NCBI GenBank assembly: GCA_029778075.1
Contig: JAKORA010000318.1
Location: 1 to 32,732, forward strand
DNA length: 32,732 bases
Direction: 5' to 3'
Source: Bacillota bacterium
GTDB lineage: Bacteria > Bacillota > Dethiobacteria > DTU022 > UBA8154
Within the stretch, counting starts at the first letter, position 1. Each line of letters opens with the position of its first letter. Made by a program: the position numbers and the translations under genes. A model generated the notes under the pieces. The model was not told the DNA's origin, did not search any database, and worked only from the letters and a program-made list of their open reading frames with translations. This document shows, piece by piece, positions 28,358 through 32,732 of this stretch.

Positions 28358-29134
28358 TTAGTACTTAAGAAAAGTGGCGATGGCGGCAAAATACTCTTCC
28401 TCGCCTTCAAAAATCAGGCTGTTATGGTCAGCATAGGGAATGATTACTAATTTTTTTTCTTCTGTTTCCAGTAAAGAATAAATGGCCTCGGCTTCCGTTA
28501 AGGGCACCAGACTGTCTTCCTCGCCGTGAATGATGAGAACAGGCATGCGAATACTCCGCACCTTTTGACGGCATTCCTCCTCCAGTGGCTCCAGGATATC
28601 CTGGGGAAATCCAAGCCGGCGGGCAATACGCGAAGCACAAACAAAACCGCTCTCAATAATCAATCCCTTACTTTCCCCGGAATAAGCAGCTGCCAACTCC
28701 AGAGCAGGTACGCTTCCGAGAGAACGCCCCATAATGTAGAGATCTGGATTGAACTTATGGTCGGCGAGCTTTTTTTTAACAGCCTCATAAATACGGTGGG
28801 CGTCCTCCAACAGTGAAGTGAAAGTTGGGGTGCCGCTGCTGTCCCCGTAGCCGCGGTACTCGGCTACCACAAGGTTTGCTCCCGCCGCTGTATAGAAAGG
28901 AGCAAAACCATCATAATCACTGACGATTTCTCCGTTGCCGTGAAAAAACAAAATTGAAGGAAACTCTGGATTTGCGCTGTAAAAACGGCAGTGCAGTGAA
29001 ACATCGGCATCTACAGTAACATAAAAATCAAATGCCTGTTTGGGACACCGTCTCAGCCCCTGGCGGGGGAAAAAAGCATTCCGAAGGATGAAGGGTTCAT
29101 CCAGAAGGTAATAGTAAGACATGAGCTCACGCAC
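28358..29134 (-). CDS. Alpha/beta hydrolase
   Basis: ILFFHGNGEIVSDYDGF, YIMGRSLGSVPALELA, VLIIHGEEDSLVPLTEAEAIY, YADHNSLI. Confidence 0.92.
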   Translation of the reverse strand: MRELMSYYYLLDEPFILRNAFFPRQGLRRCPKQAFDFYVTVDADVSLHCRFYSANPEFPSILFFHGNGEIVSDYDGFAPFYTAAGANLVVAEYRGYGDSSGTPTFTSLLEDAHRIYEAVKKKLADHKFNPDLYIMGRSLGSVPALELAAAYSGESKGLIIESGFVCASRIARRLGFPQDILEPLEEECRQKVRSIRMPVLIIHGEEDSLVPLTEAEAIYSLLETEEKKLVIIPYADHNSLIFEGEEEYFAAIATFLKY

Positions 29135-29247
29135 ACTCCTTCTTCTTGTATTCTCTTATTTTTTCAGGATAATGCAGCCCTAAACATTAAACCTTTCCGT
29201 AAATATTATCTTTACTCTTTTCTACTAATTAGTTGTTTTTCCTTTCT

Positions 29248-29285
29248 AAAAAAAGAAGGCCAGAACTTTAAGCCTGCCTTCTTTT
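29248..29285 (-). terminator. Terminator downstream of the AIM24-like gene
   Basis: AAAAGAAGGC...GCCTTCTTTT inverted repeat with T-run on the minus strand. Confidence 0.65.
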
Positions 29286-29351
29286 AAAAAGCATATTCTA
29301 AGCGAACCCTCTGAACAACCTTCGCTCTCCTATTTTAATATTGGTTCCGGG

Positions 29352-30161
29352 TTAATCGTTCCCCAGCAGGTTTTTTAGCCCTACACCACCCAGGAGGCCG
29401 CCTTCGCCCTTGCTTTTCCCGCCTCCCTTGCCGGCAGCAGCATAGATACGGTTGGCCAGGCGGCTGAAAGGAATGGATTGGAGCCAGATTTCCCCCGGCC
29501 CCTTCAGTGTGGCTAAAAACAGCCCTTCACCGCCAAAGATGGCGCTTTTCAAGTTGCCGACAAATGCTATATCATAGTCTATTCCTGCCGTCATGGCTAC
29601 CAGGCAACCGGTATCCAGTTTCAGTACTTCTCCCTCCTGGAGCTCTTTCTTTATAATCGTGCCGCCGGCATGGAGAAAGGCCAGACCGTCACCCACGAGG
29701 CGCTGCATAATGAAGCCTTCTCCGCCGAAAAGCCCCACTCCGATCTTTCTCTGAAAGGCTATCTCGATATTAATACCCCTGGCTGCACACAGGAATGCAT
29801 CCCGCTGGCAGATAATCTGGCCCCCGCAATCGGCAAGATCCAGGGGAATTACTTTGCCCGGGTAGGGGGCGGCAAAGGCTACCACTCTCTTACCTGAGCC
29901 CTGATTGGTAAAGGTAGTCATAAAAAGGCTCTCCCCGGTCAGCACACGTTTTCCGGCGCCCATAACCTTATCCATGAGCCCTTTACCTTTATCCCTGTCG
30001 GAGCCGTCTCCAAATACCGTATCCGAATGAATGGCACTATCCATGTACATCATAGCCCCTGCTTCGGCAACAACGGTCTCACCCGGATCAAGACTTATCT
30101 CCACAAATTGCATGTCATCACCGTAAATCTGATAATCAATCTCATGGGCCCTGCGCATCAC
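29352..30161 (-). CDS. AIM24/TIGR00266-like protein
   Basis: [84 protein letters not shown]. Confidence 0.88.
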   Translation of the reverse strand: MMRRAHEIDYQIYGDDMQFVEISLDPGETVVAEAGAMMYMDSAIHSDTVFGDGSDRDKGKGLMDKVMGAGKRVLTGESLFMTTFTNQGSGKRVVAFAAPYPGKVIPLDLADCGGQIICQRDAFLCAARGINIEIAFQRKIGVGLFGGEGFIMQRLVGDGLAFLHAGGTIIKKELQEGEVLKLDTGCLVAMTAGIDYDIAFVGNLKSAIFGGEGLFLATLKGPGEIWLQSIPFSRLANRIYAAAGKGGGKSKGEGGLLGGVGLKNLLGND

Positions 30162-30266
30162 AATGAACCTCCTCTTTAAAAAAGATGTATTGCGGAAAAC
30201 AGTATCCCGGGTTTAAGCGGACTCAATCTGCTTCCATTGATTGATATAAATGGGTTATTTAATGTT

Positions 30267-30911
30267 TTAATCAATCGCCTCCCAGAGGGGTTTATCTAAA
30301 AAATCGGCAAGAATAAGAGTGTCATCTCGAATTTTGTTTTTGTTAGCATGGGAAATTACAGCCATACGTTTTCCGTTTTTCAGGACAAGATTCAAATCAT
30401 AACAGAGATAAGGCACTTTCCTATAAATAATTTTTGAAATAAGCTGGAGTGCATACACGCTGTCTAAGTCAATAACGTTTTTAGGGTTCTCCCTGTCAGG
30501 GACCCGGCCTGCTCTCTTCCATCCTATGAAAAACAGCCCGCTCCCCTTGTCAAACACAATCGGGGCCGCTTTATAGTACAGCAAATAAAATCCCAGCAGT
30601 AAAAAGACAAGGCCCAAGAGCAAAGGGAAAGTTTCCAGATGACCCGAAAATGTATAAAGCAGGAGCGCTATTCCGGCAAAAAGAAAAACGCCAAACAGGG
30701 CCAAAGTCTGCAGGGTCGGCTTGAAGGCTAAGCAGTCGCTGCTTACTCTTGTCAGCCTGTAGGTGCAAAAGCTGGCACTGTCATAGTTAAGAGGGTTCCA
30801 GTCGATTTGAAGAGCCACGGGATCATCGTAGATCGTGGGGTCAACCGGAGGAGGTTCTATATAAACAGAGCCGGTATTATTCGTTCTAACACTACTTTTT
30901 ATCTTTACCAT
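30267..30911 (-). CDS. Hypothetical membrane protein
   Basis: Two hydrophobic segments (TLALFGVFLFAGIALLLYTF, FPLLLGLVFLLLGFYLLYY); AGGGGTAAAATGG upstream. Confidence 0.75.
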   Translation of the reverse strand: MVKIKSSVRTNNTGSVYIEPPPVDPTIYDDPVALQIDWNPLNYDSASFCTYRLTRVSSDCLAFKPTLQTLALFGVFLFAGIALLLYTFSGHLETFPLLLGLVFLLLGFYLLYYKAAPIVFDKGSGLFFIGWKRAGRVPDRENPKNVIDLDSVYALQLISKIIYRKVPYLCYDLNLVLKNGKRMAVISHANKNKIRDDTLILADFLDKPLWEAID

Positions 30912-30958
30912 TTTACCCCTCCTTTCCTTTCGTTTTATCTTTGTTAAGTCTTCAGGTT

Positions 30959-31462
30959 CTACTGGTTTTCCTTCTTACCGATAATTGTAAAGGTTTTATC
31001 CTGATGAAAATATTGTAGCGCTACAACATTGCCTTTGCCGTTTCTGCCTTCAAACAGGGTGAATTCTTCCGTTTCCATTTGCGCGACATCCTCTGTAAAA
31101 TCCTTCTGTACAGTTTCCAAATAGTTGTCATAATCCTTTTTTTCTACTTTTTCCAGGATTATCACTACATTGCCGTCGCCATCTTTCGCCGCACTGATGA
31201 TATCCCCGGCCTTAAACTCCGGGAGATAATCTACTTCCGGCCATTTAGTGCCACCCAGGGTAACCTCACCGCCATCTGTACCTTTGATTGTAATGGTCTC
31301 TCCATCAATATCCACTTTAGTATTCTCATCGCCGACCGCTTTTTCAATAATTGTTTCAGTAATTTTTTCGCCAACTTTCTTTTCGATATTCTTTTTTACT
31401 CCACAGCCTGTTAATGTAAAAACAAGTGCTATTACCAGCAACATAATCAGTATTTTTTTCAT
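30959..31462 (-). CDS. Putative lipoprotein
   Basis: MKKILIMLLVIALVFTLTGCG signal peptide with lipobox. Confidence 0.85.
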   Translation of the reverse strand: MKKILIMLLVIALVFTLTGCGVKKNIEKKVGEKITETIIEKAVGDENTKVDIDGETITIKGTDGGEVTLGGTKWPEVDYLPEFKAGDIISAAKDGDGNVVIILEKVEKKDYDNYLETVQKDFTEDVAQMETEEFTLFEGRNGKGNVVALQYFHQDKTFTIIGKKENQ

Positions 31463-31515
31463 TTTTATTCAATTCCCCTCTTTCCTTTACATAATGTTTT
31501 TTAACAGCTTGAATG

Positions 31516-31860
31516 CTAGTTTAAAATGTTATATTTTCCAAAGACCGGCAACCGTTTGGCCTTGCCGCTAAAGCCGTTAATTAAGCCAATAATGAATAAG
31601 ACAAAGATGGCCAAGCAAAAAATAGGCATTAATATCCAGCCGATAATTGGTATAATCCCCAGTATGATGTTGCCGGCAATAGCCACTATAAGAAGCAACA
31701 AGGCCTGGTTGGCATGAAACCTGGCGTACCTTGAAGAAGGACAGGCCACTAACGGTAAGAAGAAAATGATATAGGCCAAACCCGCCATTGTCTTGTTTTT
31801 CTCAATATCCGACTGTTCGAAAGTTTCCTGGATTAATTCTTGACTTTGGAAATTATTCAT
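31516..31860 (-). CDS. DUF4870-like small membrane protein
   Basis: Hydrophobic helices AGLAYIIFFLPLV..RFHANQALLLLIVAIAGNIILGIIPIIGWILMPIF; GGAGG 8 nt before ATG at 31860. Confidence 0.8.
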   Translation of the reverse strand: MNNFQSQELIQETFEQSDIEKNKTMAGLAYIIFFLPLVACPSSRYARFHANQALLLLIVAIAGNIILGIIPIIGWILMPIFCLAIFVLFIIGLINGFSGKAKRLPVFGKYNILN

Positions 31861-32070
31861 TTTAGCAACCTCCATTACTTTTTTCATTTCATATACCTGG
31901 ACAAGCTTCGGATCTTAAGCGTTACAAAAAACTTCCTCTTGATTTTCCCGGCATCTTCATACCGGTATACACTCAAGCGTTTAACCATCAAGAACTATTT
32001 TTGCGCCCGCTTCAATGCCCTTAAAAAGGCCACAGTAACTACACCAGACCATCCAGAACAATGAATAGCC

Positions 32071-32436
32071 CTAAAATTTTTTATTTTTTCTTTGCCGATA
32101 TTTCAACCTGTCTTTCTTGCCGAATGCTGAGGAGAAACATCTCCCCGTATTAACCGGGGTGTTGCTGACAGGAGTCCGGTTTATTTTTGGCGCACATGAC
32201 AGGCACATCATTTCATCTTCATTATAAGCTGCATCACATATCCATCTCTGGCAACGCATGCAGCGGTTAAAGTGCGGTCTCGCATCATTCCGCGCCAACT
32301 CCAGGGCTTTTTCGATACTGTCGGCGGCAATTGCCGGTGTGGTATAGCTTTCGCCGCTCAGCTCACAGAAAAAAGTAAACCGGTATTTGCCATTCTCTTC
32401 AGTCATCGCATATTTCGGCGTAAATATCGGCGGCAA
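32071..32436 (-). CDS. Hypothetical protein with paired CxxC motifs
   Basis: CMRCQRWICDAAYNEDEMMCLSCAP; TTG start at 32436 with AAGGAGG at 8-nt spacing. Confidence 0.75.
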   Translation of the reverse strand: MPPIFTPKYAMTEENGKYRFTFFCELSGESYTTPAIAADSIEKALELARNDARPHFNRCMRCQRWICDAAYNEDEMMCLSCAPKINRTPVSNTPVNTGRCFSSAFGKKDRLKYRQRKNKKF

Positions 32437-32598
32437 TCATTTCACCTCCTTACAGGAGCCACATCTTCCGTGGCACGGAAGCTTTCCGGCTTCCATACCA
32501 GCTACAAATGCGCTCAACTTTTGCAAGTTTTCATAGTCCAACTTGAGAATAGACTCGATTATATTTTTTAGAAGTCGAGTGTGATTTTCATCTCTCAT
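32437..32598 (-). CDS. Small Cys-rich hypothetical protein, 53 aa (absent from the ORF track)
   Basis: MRDENHTRLLKNIIESILKLDYENLQKLSAFVAGMEAGKLPCHGRCGSCKEVK*; GGGAGG upstream; stop abuts the next start (TGA|TTG). Confidence 0.65.
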   Translation of the reverse strand: MRDENHTRLLKNIIESILKLDYENLQKLSAFVAGMEAGKLPCHGRCGSCKEVK

Positions 32599-32732
32599 TA
32601 ATATAGGGTAACCTCCCTCAAGGTTATATCAAGCAAAGTCACTTTATGATTTCTACAGTAACTTTCTTACTTAAAAATTGACTTAGTTAGATATACCTGT
32701 TAAAATTAAACATACGAGTAAACCCTAACCAC

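Noticed and set aside
31840-32064. Plus-strand 74-aa ORF in the gap between DUF4870-like and CxxC genes
   Set aside because: No ribosome site and no recognisable similarity; intergenic open frame.
1-32732. CRISPR array, rRNA, tRNA, prophage or transposase genes
   Set aside because: No regularly spaced repeats, rRNA/tRNA signatures or transposase motifs were recognised; XerC here is the housekeeping recombinase by context.

Overview
The window looks like a 32.7-kb piece (possibly a whole contig) from a low/mid-GC Firmicute, probably Clostridia/Peptococcaceae-like; the taxonomy is inferred from gene content only. Most genes are on the minus strand. From left to right: a repeat-like element at the left edge; the conserved codY / hslU / hslV / xerC / topA / dprA block, with no trmFO between topA and xerC; a radical-SAM aminomutase with glutamate 2,3-aminomutase specificity residues; a pantothenate operon (panG-like DUF2520, panB, panC, panD); three tandem M42 metallopeptidases; a short MetE-like methyltransferase; citramalate synthase (cimA); two spore-coat-like genes; a YcgR-like domain fused to a MinD/FlhG ATPase; DUF72 and a UvrD helicase; a PadR-regulated three-subunit xanthine-dehydrogenase-family molybdenum hydroxylase; an alpha/beta hydrolase; and an envelope-type cluster (AIM24-like, membrane protein, lipoprotein, DUF4870-like), ending in a pair of small Cys-rich proteins. 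The most interesting non-coding signals are: (1) a self-contained minus-strand small-RNA gene at about 12471-12641, with promoter, paired 5'/3' ends and terminator, resembling 6S RNA in architecture; (2) two repeat-like elements flanking codY, one of which carries a protein-like frame broken by two stops; (3) a 53-aa Cys-rich ORF missing from the ORF track; (4) several promoter/operator arrangements (padR, eam, cimA). No CRISPR array, rRNA, tRNA or intact transposase was recognised.
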